A stretch of 64,000 nt of DNA from assembly GCA_963575745.1 (NCBI GenBank), contig CAUYUJ010016471.1:199404-263403 (forward strand), read 5' to 3'. The notes beneath the pieces are model-generated. The model was given only the letters and a program-made list of their open reading frames with translations, did no database searches and was not told where the DNA came from. Source of the DNA: Prorocentrum cordatum. Lineage: Eukaryota; Sar; Dinophyceae; Prorocentrales; Prorocentraceae. Below are positions 1 through 10,085 of this stretch, in pieces. How positions within the stretch are numbered: the stretch's first letter is position 1; each line of letters begins with the position of its first letter. The position numbers and the translations under genes were made by a program.

Positions 1-780
1 GCCACAGCCCCGCCAGGACCTCGTTGTACAGAGCGTGCGGTGATGTGATGTGCTGAGTGCTAGCTTTCAGACTCGCTGCGCGAAGTGGTACTGGGTCGTC
101 TGCGGGGACATTCTCGCGCAAGCTGTCCGCGTAAGGTCGTGCGTAAACGCCCTCGTTTCCAAGGTCGCGTTCCGAGCTGGCGGCCCGCGTAGGCAAGCTA
201 CCGCGCAAGGTTGCCATGCCATCTCGCATACGGCCCGTCTCGTCGCTCAAGTGATCTCAAGTGGGGAAGTGACTCAAGGTTCGCCCGTCGTTCGCCCGCC
301 GCGCGGTCGTTGTGGGCAAGTCACCCAGGTCCATCCCGTCGTTCGTCGCGGCCACCACTTGACTTGGGGGCGCGCCGCTCGTAAGGAGCAGTGGCGAACC
401 CCTCCCCGAGGGGGAACAAGGGGCTCGGAAGAGGAAGCGCTCTAAACCACTTCCTCCCAGAGGACTGGTGGATTTCCGGTGGTGGGGATGCATCTGGAGG
501 GGATGCGGCACTGTCCTGATCGCACAGGCCCTTGGGAGGTGGCAGCGCACGTGCAACTCGGGCTCCCCCACGACAGCACCACTCTGGTGGGGCGGTGCCC
601 CTCTGATTGGCGGCGCGCTCAAGGGGCGCCTGGGAGGCGTCCTTCTACGGAGGTGGGGGGGAGCTTCTGACAAGGCAGGGGGCGGCTTCTAGGACACCCT
701 CCCGGATTCTGAGAAGCCCCCCTAGAATCTTAGAAGCCGCTTTTGGGGAGGCCATCGCCTTCTAAGAACCCCCCCGCCTT
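1..780. other. Unassigned leading region
   Basis: No recognisable gene. Open frames on both strands have arginine/proline-rich, shadow-like composition. Between 290 and 345 a short GTTCGCCCGTCGTTCGCC-like motif recurs. From about 655 to 790 imperfect TTCTNAGAAGCC motifs alternate with C runs; related C-run/AGAAGG sequence recurs near 14570-14660. Confidence 0.4.
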
Positions 781-1350
781 CTTAGAATGCCGCCGCTGTC
801 AGCCACGTCCTCGCGCGCGCCACCAAACGATTGTACCATAGCCCCCGCAGTTGCGGATATGAGTGAGGGGGTGGCGGGGTCGTCGGCAGTCTGCGAGGCG
901 CTGAAGAAGACCACCGCGTACGCCGATTCTTTACACTACACATTACACAACGAGCCCGCCGCAGGCACCGAATTTTCTGCAAATGGGTCACGGATGGGTC
1001 GCGAGGGGCCGCGGGCGGGTCGCGGTTGGATCGCGGGCGGGTTGCGGACGAGGACGACATCAAACAACAATAAACACACAATTATATTCCTCACAGCGGA
1101 AACCCACTTCAGGCACACACCCAAGGATGGTGTAAGATCGTTCGGCCCCCGCACTCTGATGTACCACCCCCAGCCGCGAAGAGGAGAGAAGAGAACCACC
1201 AGTAAAAAACATCATCGGAGGTGAGGGGGTGAGATCGAAGTGGAACGGAGAGCCCCCCTATCGGGAAATCGGTTTCGTTTTCGTGTTCGTGCGTGCCGTG
1301 CGTGCGGGCGAGGCGAAGCTGCGTGGGCGGGCGAGAAGAAAGTCTCCTCC
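781..1350. other. Unassigned, no feature seen
   Basis: GC-rich sequence with short open frames on both strands. None has a domain, membrane segment or compositional bias that supports coding. Confidence 0.35.
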
Positions 1351-1351
1351 A

Positions 1352-1505
1352 GCTGAGGCGCGGCCGGACCAAATGGTTCCTGACCAGCGGCCGGTGGCGC
1401 GCGGTGTCCCGCCGGTGTCCCGCCTCCGGCTGAGGCGCGGCCGGACCAAATGATTCCTGACCGGGGGCCTGTGGCGCGCGGTGTCCCGTCGGTGTCCCGT
1501 CGGTG
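1352..1505. repeat. Tandem duplication of a 77-bp unit
   Basis: Units start at 1352 and 1429 with GCTGAGGCGCGGCCGGACCA and both end in GGTGTCCCG repeats. The second copy carries extra GGTGTCCCGTC units and runs straight into the trinucleotide array, which reuses the same 9-mer. Confidence 0.8.
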
Positions 1506-1509
1506 TCCC

Positions 1510-1520
1510 GTCGGTGTCCC

Positions 1521-1610
<90 letters not shown>

Positions 1611-1621
1611 AATGTCGATGA

Positions 1622-1653
<32 letters not shown>

Positions 1654-1807
1654 ATGATGATGATGATGTCGATGATGTCGATGATGATGATGATGATGGT
1701 GGTGATGATGATGCTGATGTTGACGATGTTGATGATGGTGATGGTGATGGTGATGATTATGATGATGATGATGGTGATGGTGATGGTGGTGATGATGATG
1801 GTGTCCC

Positions 1808-1874
<67 letters not shown>

Positions 1875-1998
1875 TTGATGATGATGATGATGGTGTCCCG
1901 ATGATGATCCTGATGATGTTGACGATGATGAGATGATGATGAGATGATGAAGATGATGATGACGATGATGGTGTCCCGATGATGATGATGATGATGAA

Positions 1999-2033
<35 letters not shown>

Positions 2034-2226
2034 GGTTGATGATGATAATGTTGATGTTGTTGGTGATGATGATGATGGTGTCCCGATGTTGATGATGACG
2101 ATGATGGTGTCCCGATGATGATGATGCTGATGATGAGGGTGATGATGAGGTGATGATGATGTTGTTGATGGTGGCCTGATGATGATGACGGTGATGATGA
2201 TGGTGACGATGATGCTGGTTTCCCGG

Positions 2227-2261
<35 letters not shown>

Positions 2262-2301
2262 TTGATGATGATGATGATGTTGCTGATGATGATGGTGTCC
2301 C

Positions 2302-2353
<52 letters not shown>

Positions 2354-2524
2354 TTGTTCATGATGGTGATGATGATGGTGGTGGTTTTCCGATGATGATG
2401 GTGTACCGATGATGATTATGATATTGATGATGGTGACGATGATGATGTCCCGATGATAATGATGGGGACGATGATGTTGTTGATGATGGTGATGAGGTGA
2501 TGATGATGATGATGATGGTGTGCC

Positions 2525-2573
<49 letters not shown>

Positions 2574-2650
2574 GTGATGGTGATGGTGATGGTGATGGTG
2601 ATGGTGATGGTGATGATGATGATGATGACCATGTTGATGACGTTTATGAC

Positions 2651-2692
<42 letters not shown>

Positions 2693-2725
2693 GATGATGA
2701 TGATGATGATGATGATGATGACGTT
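1510..2725. repeat. ATG/GAT trinucleotide array punctuated by GGTGTCCCG
   Basis: About 1.2 kb of nearly uninterrupted GAT/ATG triplets with GGTGAT and GTTGAT variants. GGTGTCCCG, exact or with one or two changes, interrupts it near 1513, 1801, 1893, 1971, 2081, 2106, 2219, 2296, 2385, 2401, 2446 and 2517. Conceptual translations are poly-Met, poly-Asp, poly-His, poly-Ile or poly-Ser; I do not treat these as proteins. Confidence 0.9.
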
Positions 2726-2726
2726 G

Positions 2727-2932
2727 ATTGTGAGGTCGATTGTGATATCGATGGTGAGATCGATTGTGAGATCGATTGTGAGATCGATAGTCAGATCGAT
2801 TGTGAGATCAATCGAATGAAATAGATCGAGTGAGATCGATAGTGATATCGATCGAGTGAGATCGATCGAGCGAGACCGATAGTGAGATTGATAGTGAGAT
2901 CGATAGTGAGACCGATCGAGTGAGACGTTGGT
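2727..2932. repeat. Short tandem repeat of TGAGATCGAT type
   Basis: Units of about 10 to 14 bp with the core GTGAGATCGAT(TG/AG) repeat some 16 times directly after the GAT array. GATC and ATCGAT are frequent, so many units contain palindromic restriction-like sites. The array seems to have grown from the GAT tract by point changes. Confidence 0.8.
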
Positions 2933-3326
2933 TCCTCCCCCCCCCGAACCTCCTTATCACCCGAAGGGTGGTCGTATAGGTATAACCGAGAACGGCGACA
3001 CCGACGACGTCCTCTCCGACCCGCCGCCCCCCGAGGTGCATCTGCGGATGGATGCTGTCGGACCCGTTGGTCATGGGCCCGAACGTGGTGTCGTGCTTGT
3101 CCAGCGGCTTCTGTTTGTCGCTCAAGCGCCCAGCCCGCCTCCCTCGTCCTCCTCGATCCTCCGTCCTCCGTTCTCCTCCTCCGCCTCCTCCTCATTCTTC
3201 TGCCTGCCCCTCCTCCCCCCCCTCCCGCACTCTCCCCCTGCCCCTCCTCCTCCTTTGCCTCCTCTCCTCCGCCTCCTCCTCCTCCTCTTTCTCCTCGTCC
3301 CTCCTCTTCCCTGCCGTTCATGATAT
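2933..3326. other. Unassigned, then pyrimidine-rich tract
   Basis: 2933-3126 shows nothing recognisable. About 3127 to 3316 is strongly C/T-rich (CTCCTCC runs) on the plus strand and ends shortly before the start of the retroelement-like frame. A role as a splice-acceptor polypyrimidine tract is possible but unsupported. Confidence 0.4.
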
Positions 3327-3356
3327 AACTGCTTGCTGAGTGTTCTGATCGTTGCG

Positions 3357-3749
3357 ATGGTGAGTGCTGCAATCACTGCGGCTCAAGTCTTAGTTTGTGC
3401 GAGCCCTATTCGAGATTTCGCCCAATATTTCGGAGAGATTCTGAGATCCGGTGCCCAGGCTGTGGGCGCCTCCGTGGTCGCGCGAGCGGCCGCTCGCAGC
3501 TGCGGCGCCTGCGGTCCGCAGCTGGCCTGCCCCGCCATCCCGTCGTGCGTCAGCCAGGAGGTGGGAGGCCAGCTGGCGGAGCTGTCCCGCTTGGGCTTCG
3601 TGGCGGCCAATTCCTTGGCATCGCTGAGCGTCGGGCTCACCGTCGGTGCGGCGGGAACCCTCAGCTGGCAGAGGCATCAGGTCGATCGCCCCGTGGGTTT
3701 GATGAGTCCGTCCGTGCCCGGGCCCTTGCGATCAGGAGCAGGCGTGTAG
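3357..3749 (+). pseudogene. Retroelement-associated ORF remnant, N-terminal module
   Basis: ATG at 3357 opens a 130-residue frame ending in TAG at 3747. It begins with a short hydrophobic segment (MVSAAITAAQVLVCAS), then an alanine-rich part, a cysteine/proline-rich stretch (CGACGPQLACPAIPSC) and a second hydrophobic segment around residues 85-105. The next 18 bases after the TAG stay open in the same frame and lead into the ATG at 3768, so the TAG looks like an internal stop in one longer frame. From memory, an N-terminal hydrophobic segment plus Cys-Pro-rich linker precedes gag-like modules in predicted proteins of dinoflagellate retroelements. No database search was done. It could alternatively be a small membrane protein in its own right. 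Confidence 0.45.
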
Positions 3750-3767
3750 CCCAGTCAAAGAGTAGTC

Positions 3768-4733
3768 ATGGCGCATACATTGTTTTGGCAGCTTATGGGT
3801 CATCAGATCCCAGGGGCGCAGGTCTGGTATGAGAGGTTGGTCGTCCTTGGAGGCCCTGGCACGACGGGGCACGTCATCACTGTCGATCGCGACGTATACG
3901 AGGAAAGCACGACTCCATATTCTGACATGGCTGCAGTGATCATGTTGTCAGGCCAAGGCGAATGACCTGCAGGCTTGCGATTGTACAGTTTCAGGCCCTT
4001 GCCGACCGACGTGGGGGTGTGGGCCGCCATCGCGGACGGGACCTTGGTATACGGAGTCCCCCGTCCCCTGTCGCCAGCGTCCATGCCGTTGGCGGCAGGC
4101 GACGCCGGCGGTTTGGTGGGTGTTCAGCTCTTGGCCGATGCAGCGCCGCCTACAGCCGCTGTGGCCGCGCTCCCAGCGAACTCTCCCGCGGCGGAAGCTG
4201 CTGTCGTCGCTCCTCCTGGTCCTGGAGGCGCTGGCGTGGGCATGCCTGGCCTGGTGGCGGCCCTTGCGGGCGCTGGCGCGCTTGTGGCGGGCGCTGGCGC
4301 ATTTTGCGGCGGCCGCGGCAGGGGCTCTCGCGCTGGCGGCACCGCCTGCGGCTGGACCCGCGGCGGTTGCTGGGCTGGGCTTGGTGTCGGGTGCGCCCGC
4401 CAGCGGCCCGCAACAGCTGGCGCGGCCGTGGCTCCCGTGGCCGCCTGTGAGCTGCCCGCCGCCCCCGCTCAGCCAGCGGCGCCTGCAGCGGCAGCGGCAG
4501 CGGCGTCGTCCGACCTGCGAGTGAACCAGGCAGCCATCGACATCCGCGGCGACAGGTCGAGTGATTTCTGCGAGGGTGTGATACTCCACTCCTCCACCAA
4601 CTGGAGGGACTGGCCGGGGCGCGGGCCCAGGACGGCGGCCCGGATGTGCGCTCGCATCCATGCCACGCCGTCAGGATGGCACACGACGTGGATGGCCGAG
4701 TGGAGGATGTATGAGGATGACCCATCACCCTAG
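3768..4733 (+). pseudogene. Retroelement-associated gag-like ORF remnant, central module
   Basis: Same frame as the preceding module. It starts MAHTLFWQL, then AQVWYERLVVLGG and DRDVYEEST, reaches an in-frame TGA at 3963, and continues with LYSFRPLPTDVGVWAAIADG and LVYGVPRP. A long alanine/glycine/proline linker follows (about 4080-4510), then DIRGDRSSDF, DWPGRGPRTAARM and WMAEWRMYEDDP before a stop at 4731. The order WY.RLV, D.DVYEE, FRPLP, YGV, Ala/Pro linker, D.RG.R..DF, DWP..GPRT matches my recollection of a dinoflagellate protein family found upstream of reverse transcriptase or endonuclease modules. One internal stop and a frameshift near 4720 mark it as degenerate. A reassigned or read-through TGA cannot be excluded but is not needed. 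Confidence 0.55.
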
Positions 4734-5140
4734 AGCATGTCCTTTTGCGTCGTATCCCGGAGCCCGCGGTGTGCTACGATCAGATTAGGTCAATGTTGGC
4801 GAGCTGGCGCCCTGCAAAGGCGGCCCGTCGTCTCCAGCTCTTGGAGGCGAAGGTTGTTGAGCAAGCCTTCGAGCCGAATGGTGGCGACAAGAAGGACACG
4901 GATAAGCATCATCCCCTGGGCGACCGCGTCGGGGGCAATTTTTTCCTCGGCGTCCACAAGAGCCGAGGCAACGCGCGCATTTGCCCTCTACTCAACCAGT
5001 GGATTGCAAATAAGTTGGAGGCCGAGTTTGCGGTGGCCAGAGAGCGCCGGAAGGTCCGCGAGGAACGGACGTCGCGCTCATGTCATTGCCCTCGCGCCCC
5101 CCTCAGTGGCACGCCCCTCCTTGGAGGATGCTGGGAGTGC
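4721..5140 (+). pseudogene. Retroelement-associated ORF remnant, C-terminal module (frameshifted)
   Basis: The frame shifts near 4720 and reads TLEHVLLRRIPEPAVCYDQI, then RRLQLLEAKVVEQAF, NFFLGVHKSRGNARICP and a basic helix ARERRKVREER at about 5036-5072, after which similarity to the family as I remember it is lost. The segment EPAVCYDQI followed by a long charged helix and a (F/L)LG....RG..(C)P motif is the familiar C-terminal half of this gag-like family. It joins naturally to YEDDP at the end of the central module, so a small indel, not an intron, best explains the break. I saw no downstream reverse transcriptase (YxDD) motif, so this is a truncated or non-autonomous copy. Confidence 0.5.
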
Positions 5141-5191
5141 CTGGACTTGGGGTTGCGCGTTTTTGTGGTTGCTCATCCAGATGATCGCTAG

Positions 5192-5894
5192 CACAATCGC
5201 CCTCTCTTCCTGAGCCCGCAGTCGAGCAACCCGCGCGGACTTGCGCCTCCCAGCGCGCGCCATAGCGGCGCTGCAAAGGTTCTGTTTCGCGAAGCTGGGC
5301 CAGCGAGTGCATCGACAGCCTCGACGGGCTGAGCGGACAGCGCGGCTCTGTCTGCGCGGTGAGTTCACCCGACGGTGCAGCTAATTTGCTTCAGCAGCGG
5401 GCGCCGAAGCTCATCGCCGGTTCGTTGCTTTCTTTTGCGTGGCCTGCCGACTTACCCGTCAGCAACGTCGCCCTCGAAGGGCCGCCCCGACGCGCGCGGG
5501 GATATCGCGGCGATGGATCCTCGGTTGCGCCCTGCGTCAAGGAACCCACGTCCTGGCCCGCTGCCGGGGCGAGCCCGACCCCGCTGGGCGACTGCTGCAG
5601 CGCGACCGCTCTTTCCCGACAGACGTCATGGAGGGCGAGCGCTGCCATCTCCGAGCCTGCTTCGGAGGCCAGGCGCAAGGGGGCAGGATTGACCGAGCCG
5701 TGCGTCGACCTCTTATTATTAAGCCGTCCTGACTGCTGCGCCGACATCTTTCGTCGTCTCACTGCTGCCGGGGCGATTGGGTTCCATCCTCGCCTGGAGG
5801 GGGGCGCGCCGGGCGTCGGCCCGCGTCGTATCCTCCGGCGACCCCGCGAGGGACATTCTCATTTGCGCGAGATGCAGTCGACGCCGCCATTGCC
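5192..5894. other. Unassigned region after the retroelement remnant
   Basis: GC-rich, with open frames on both strands but no motif I recognise. It may hold further decayed retroelement sequence; no catalytic residues are visible. Confidence 0.3.
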
Positions 5895-6097
5895 CTAAAT
5901 TGCGATTTCGCTGCGGACATCCTCGCAATGATTTGATGTCGTCGACGTCGCATTAGCCTCGGTCTCACCCCAAATGGCGATTTCGCTGCGGACGTCCTCG
6001 AACAACGAGGTAGCGTCGGCATCGCCTCGGCATCGCTCGCGCCCGAGAGCGGGATTTCTCCGCAGACATATTCGCAACAAAGAGATGTTGTCGACGG
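5895..6097. repeat. 75-bp tandem repeat, three copies
   Basis: Copies of GCGATTTCGCTGCGGAC start at 5902 and 5977, and a diverged copy (GGGATTTCTCCGCAGAC) starts at 6051. Each is followed by (A/G)TCCTCG or ATATTCG and then AACAA/AATGA plus a GTCGAC/GTCGGC segment. The period is 74-75 bp. Confidence 0.75.
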
Positions 6098-6440
6098 TTA
6101 AAACGGCCAGGCGGGTTAAGACGGCCAGGCGGATTAGCGGCCGAGGATGTCAGCCTGGCCGGGCCGTCAAGGCGGCCCCAACGGCCCGGCGAGTGAAAAC
6201 GACCGGACAAGTCAGGGCGGCCAGGCGGGTCAAAATGGCCGGGCGGGTTACAGTGGCCACGCGGGTTTGAACGACCAGGCGGGTTGAAACGGCCGAGGAT
6301 GTCAGCGCGGCCAGGCGGGTTAAGTTTGCCGCGCTGGTGAAACCAGCCACGCGGTCATAGTGGCGACGCAGATGGTCGGGGGGGTTCAAAGGCCAAAGCG
6401 GGTTGAGAAGGCCCGCGGGTGAAACGGCCAGGCGGCTTAA
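6098..6440. repeat. Imperfect ~20-bp repeat, GGCCAGGCGGGTTAAAACG type
   Basis: GGCCAGGCGGGTTAA and variants (GGCCGGGCGGGTTAC, GGCCCGGCGAGTGAAA) recur about 14 times at 10-30 bp spacing. This is a diverged minisatellite. Confidence 0.75.
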
Positions 6441-6985
6441 AAAAGCAGCGCCGTGGACTGGTCCATCTCCAATCTCGCATGCGTGATTGGATGTTCCGAA
6501 CGTCGTCTTGCAATTTTTCGCGGAGCGCTTGCGGGCGGCTCGAGAGGGCCCCAGACAGCCCGAGAGTTTCTCGAGATGGCCCAGAGACCCCCCGAAACAC
6601 CCCGGAGATGCGACGAGGGCGATGGGGGAGAGCGGCGGGCCGAGAACGGCCCCAAACGCATCGGAGATCGTCCCCGGACGGCCCGCGAGGCCCCAAAAAT
6701 AATTTAGAAACGGTCCAAGAGTGCCCCCAGACTGCCCCAGAGGGCCCCCAGACGGCCCAGAGCGCAGACGGCCCCAGGAGAAACCCGAGAGGGCCCAGAG
6801 GTGCTCCCGAGAGGGCCACCAGAGGCACCCAGTAGAGCCCCGACACGGCCACGGGTCTCCAGGACCCCCCAAGACAGTCCAAAAGGGCTTCAAGACGGTC
6901 CAAAAGGACCCATCAGACGGCCAAGAAGGGCACCCAAAGGGCCCCCCAAAGACCTCCAAGAAGCCCCAGAGGCGCCAAGTAACAC
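6441..6985 (-). repeat. CTTGGGCC-type dispersed repeat, reverse orientation
   Basis: The plus strand is a run of GGCCC.AGAG / CCCCAGACGGCCC words; the minus strand reads CTTGGGGGCC / GGGCCGTCT, the same vocabulary as the elements at 9.4, 34.8 and 59-62 kb. An AT-richer block at 6470-6515 occupies the core position. Both strands are open as Gly/Pro/Trp/Arg-rich frames, a by-product of the repeat. Confidence 0.6.
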
Positions 6986-6988
6986 CAT

Positions 6989-7160
6989 GGCTCCAACCAG
7001 CGAGCGGCGGCGTAGCAAGCTCTGAACACCACGGCCCCCCAGGGCGCGGCGACGTGCAAATCTTTGAATAGCAAGGCCCCCAAGAGCGAGCGGCAACGCA
7101 CAAGTGTTTGAAAACCAGGGCTCCCAACAGAGGGCGGTGAAGCAACAAGATCTTGAAACC
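6989..7160. repeat. ~43-bp tandem repeat, four copies
   Basis: Units start at 6989, 7033, 7075 and 7118. Each begins GGC(T/C)CC.AA and ends in TTTGAA(T/A)A or TCTGAACA followed by CCA/GCA. The repeat directly abuts the CTTGGGCC-type element. Confidence 0.75.
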
Positions 7161-7765
7161 GAGATTCTCTGTAGTTTGGATTTGCATGGGGAACCCAGCG
7201 CTGCCCCCATGAGGCCCCGGCCGCGCCGCCGAAACGAGCCACCTAGGGCGGCGCCTTCAGGAAATACCAAGCACCCTGCGACGCGCCCACCCCGCTTGCA
7301 TCGAATGCCAAGAGGAAGTGGCCAACATATGCCAGGGCAACGACACTGCAGGCGCCGTTATATATTGCGCAAGCTACATAGGGTGCGACCACGTGGCACG
7401 ATTCTCAAGACAACAACAGAAGAACGAGGAGCGAGGGCCCAGGCTTGAGGAAGACATGGGGGCGGGAACGAAGGGCAGGAGAAGGGCGCGGGGGGCCGCG
7501 CCATCGGCGCGGCAGCGGCAGAGGGAAGGTGACAGGAGACAGAGGGCGACGACGAGAGTGACGGGAGGAGACTGAAGAGCGCTGTGTTTGTCGACGGCGC
7601 GCTAGAGATGCAGCGCTGCCTGCGCCGCGACGCCGCGGCGCCCGACAAAATGTTTAAACCTGCTAATTGTTGCTGCAAGAAGCGAGCGAGGCCTAGCTCG
7701 CCCGCCAGTTTCTCTGCGTCCTTCCTGCATATGTCAGTGCGGGAGCTAAACACTCGAAGGCGCGC
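7161..7765. other. Unassigned
   Basis: No gene or repeat recognised. 7430-7570 is purine-rich (GGGAGG/AGAAGG) on the plus strand. Confidence 0.35.
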
Positions 7766-8630
7766 CGCCGTGTTTCACTCCGCTGAACCCCCCGGCAGCC
7801 CTCGGAAGCGGCGACGGTTTTGCAGATCGCAGCCCCCCAGGGATTGCGAGGTCTAGTTTGAGAGTTTGCGGCGAGTGCCCGCTCCGCTGGCCCCCCCAGT
7901 AGCCTTCGAAAGTTGCGACAGTTTGGCAGATCGCAGCCCCCCAGCGACGACGAGGTTTGATCTGAGTCTGCGGCGAGTGCCCACTATGCTGGCCACCCAG
8001 CAGCCCTTGACAGTGGCGATAGTTTCGCGCATCATAGCGCACCAGGGATGACGAGGTCTAGTTAGAATATGCTGCGAATAACCTAACCACTACGCTGGCC
8101 CCCCAGCAGCCCTCGAAAGCGGCGACAATTTCAAACATCGCAGCCCCCCAGGGATGGCGAGGTCTAGTCTGAGACTGCGACGAGTACCCACCTATGCTGC
8201 CCCCCAACATTCCTCGAAAGCTGCGACAGTCTTGCACATCGTAGCGCCCCAGGGATGGCGAGGTCGAATATGCGTCCGCGGCGAGTGCCCGGCATGCTGG
8301 CCCCGTCGAAAGTGACGACAGTTTTGCAGATCGCAGCCCACCAGGAATGGCGAGGTCGAGTATGAGTCCACGGCGAGTATCCACCATGCTGGCCCCCCCA
8401 GCAACCCTCGAAACTGGCGACAGGCTCGCAGGTCGTAGCCCCCCAGGGACGGCGAGGTCTAATCTGAGCCCGCGGCGAGTACCCACTACGGTGGCCCCCC
8501 AGCAGCCCTCGAAAGTGGCAACAGTTTTGCAAATCGCCTCCCCAGGGAAGGCGAGGTCCTCAGCGTCGAGGCTTTGTCGACGGCAAGAAAGGTAGTTTCG
8601 CAGATCGCAGTCCCCCAGTCCCCCAGGGAT
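7766..8630. repeat. ~102-bp satellite, about eight copies
   Basis: The landmark CAGATCGCAGCCCCCCAGGG and variants recurs near 7822, 7927, 8029, 8134, 8234, 8328, 8430, 8530 and 8600, a spacing of 94-105 bp. Each unit also has GCGAGGTCTA, a CGGCGAGTRCCCA motif, CTGGCCCCCCAGCAGCCCTC and AAAGYGGCGACAG. Because the usual period is a multiple of three, the minus strand stays open for long stretches and gives repeating GYSPRTH..RPRHPWGA-like peptides. I read this as satellite DNA, not a gene. Confidence 0.85.
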
Positions 8631-8791
8631 GGCCGGGTAGGAGCCACGCTATCGCGCAGGAAGGAGCGAGGTGAGAAGCAGGAGACAAAGGGGAGAGGGA
8701 GGCGGGAGGAAGGAGGATGTGACCACAGTATTCAAAACGAAAACCCAACGCAGGAGTGTTGGGGAAAAACATTTCGAGGGAAGGATACACG

Positions 8792-8877
8792 ATCAAACTC
8801 TTCGGGGTTCCATCGAATGGCCTTCGGCCCATCCCGCCACCGTCTTTGGGTTGTGGGTCATAGGCTTGTTGAATATT
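8792..8877. repeat. 86-bp direct repeat, copy 1
   Basis: Matches 9402-9487 at about 82 of 86 positions and contains GGCCCATCCCGCCACCGT and TTGTGGGTCATAGGCTTGTT. Diverged relatives of the same module lie at 34766-34820 and 61521-61575, always at the left edge of a CTTGGGCC-type element. Here it is followed instead by the 38-bp repeat shared with 13389. Confidence 0.85.
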
Positions 8878-8913
8878 GTAGTGGCCTCCGACCAGTGCCG
8901 CCGATCCGGGGCG
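8876..8913. repeat. 38-bp dispersed repeat, copy 1
   Basis: TTGTAGTGG(C/T)CTCC, CCAGTGCCGCC and ATCCGGGGCG match 13389-13426 at about 34 of 38 positions. Confidence 0.75.
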
Positions 8914-8958
8914 ATTCCGCTGCTGTCGGGGGCAACCCAGCGCGTCTCTGTTCCTCCT

Positions 8959-8989
<31 letters not shown>

Positions 8990-9401
8990 ATCATCATCAT
9001 CATCATCATCCTCTTCCCTCGTCACCGTTTTCTTTTCCTTCCTGGTAGTCCTCGTCCCCACTATGTTCTTCCCTCCGTGGGTGCCCAGTGGGAGACGGCT
9101 CAAAAAAGGGACAGGAGTTAGGTGCTCTTTTTCAAAACCATTCGACAAGAAAAAAAAAACAGGACGCAGGAGGGAGGACAGCAGGAGACGGCCTGCCCCG
9201 CATAGCGAGCGTCCCGCGAGCCTTCCCCGGTCTCGATTCCTCTCCGGTCGCACCCCCCGCCCTTCGGTCGCGATTCCCATCCTCTCTCAGTGGCGATCCT
9301 CCCCGGTCGGGAACTCCCCAGTCGCGACCCTCCCTGGGGCCGGCCTGGGGCCCCACCCGAGGCGCGGGGAGAGGCCCCGGACAGAGGACGCAGCCGCCAG
9401 C

Positions 9402-9487
9402 ATCAAACTCTTCGGGGTTCCGTCTAATGGCCTTCGGCCCATCCCGCAACCGTCCTTGGGTTGTGGGTCATAGGCTTGTTGAATATT
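9402..9487. repeat. 86-bp direct repeat, copy 2
   Basis: Second copy of the module at 8792. It ends exactly where the CTTGGGCC-type array begins (GAATATTAGATGGGGTGTCG), supporting the view that this module is the left terminus of that element family. Confidence 0.85.
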
Positions 9488-10085
9488 AGATGGGGTGTCG
9501 TGGGAAGCCTCTCGAGGGCCATTTGGAGGCAGTTTTGATGCCTCTTGGGGGCCGTTTGGGGGCTTCTTGGGAGTATCTTGGGTGCGGAAAGCTCGAAGTG
9601 TCGGTTCGGGCCCCCCTCTTGCCCCTACTTGGGGCCCTCCTGGGCCCTCTGGGGCGCCTCTTCAGGCCTTCCTGGGCCGTCGTGCGGGCAATATTTGGGG
9701 CCTCTTGGACCGTGCTGAAAGCCGTGAGGCCGAAAAAGTCGTATATGCAAGCGATGCAATTTCCCGGTGATAATTTCAACGGTTTTGGCCTCCTGGGGCC
9801 CCCTTCTGAGACCTTTGGGGGCGTCTCGGACGCCTCTTCAGCCGTCTTCAGGCTATCTTGGGCGTCTTCGACCCGTCGTTCAGCGATTCGGGGCCCTGTT
9901 GGACTTGAGTCTTGGGGCCTCGTGGGGCGCCCTTGGCCTGGCTTGAGACCCCATTGGGCCCGAAAAAGTCATGCGGGAAAACAACCTGGAGCCCAGGAGG
10001 CACGCGACAAGCCCCAGGAGATGCCAGGATTCGGGGCGCCCTTTAAGGAATTCTCAGGATCGAGGACTGAGGCTTAAAGGATGGT
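9488..10085 (+). repeat. CTTGGGCC-type dispersed element with both ends visible
   Basis: After the 86-bp left module comes a G/T/C array (GCCTCTTGGGGGCC, CTTGGGCCGTC). Then an AT-richer core at 9722-9775 is introduced by GCCGAAAAAGTC, more array follows, and a right module at 9961-10085 (GAAAAAGTCATGCGGGAAAA to GACTGAGGCTTAAAGG) is shared with 38401-38535. The array is open in several frames as Gly/Trp/Leu-rich peptides, which I do not regard as genes. Probably a non-autonomous mobile element. Confidence 0.6.

Larger units (their letters stand above)
8631..9401. other. Unassigned, with CTC/ATC microsatellite
   Basis: A CCTCCT then CATCAT microsatellite lies at about 8956-9012. 9040-9400 is GC-rich and shows repeated CGGTCGCGA(C/T) words at 9235-9340. 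No gene recognised. Confidence 0.4.

Noticed and set aside
1258-2361. Long minus-strand and plus-strand frames of poly-His, poly-Ser, poly-Asp and poly-Met
   Set aside because: Direct translation of an ATG/GAT microsatellite; every frame is open for trivial reasons.
3127-3316. Pyrimidine tract as promoter or splice signal for the retroelement frame
   Set aside because: Similar tracts occur throughout the window next to nothing; position alone is not evidence.
9495-10077. Gly/Trp/Leu-rich frames in CTTGGGCC arrays, here and at 13.9, 34.9, 57.1 and 59.5-62.3 kb
   Set aside because: The same low-complexity peptides arise on both strands wherever the array occurs; there is no start context, domain or conserved frame between copies.
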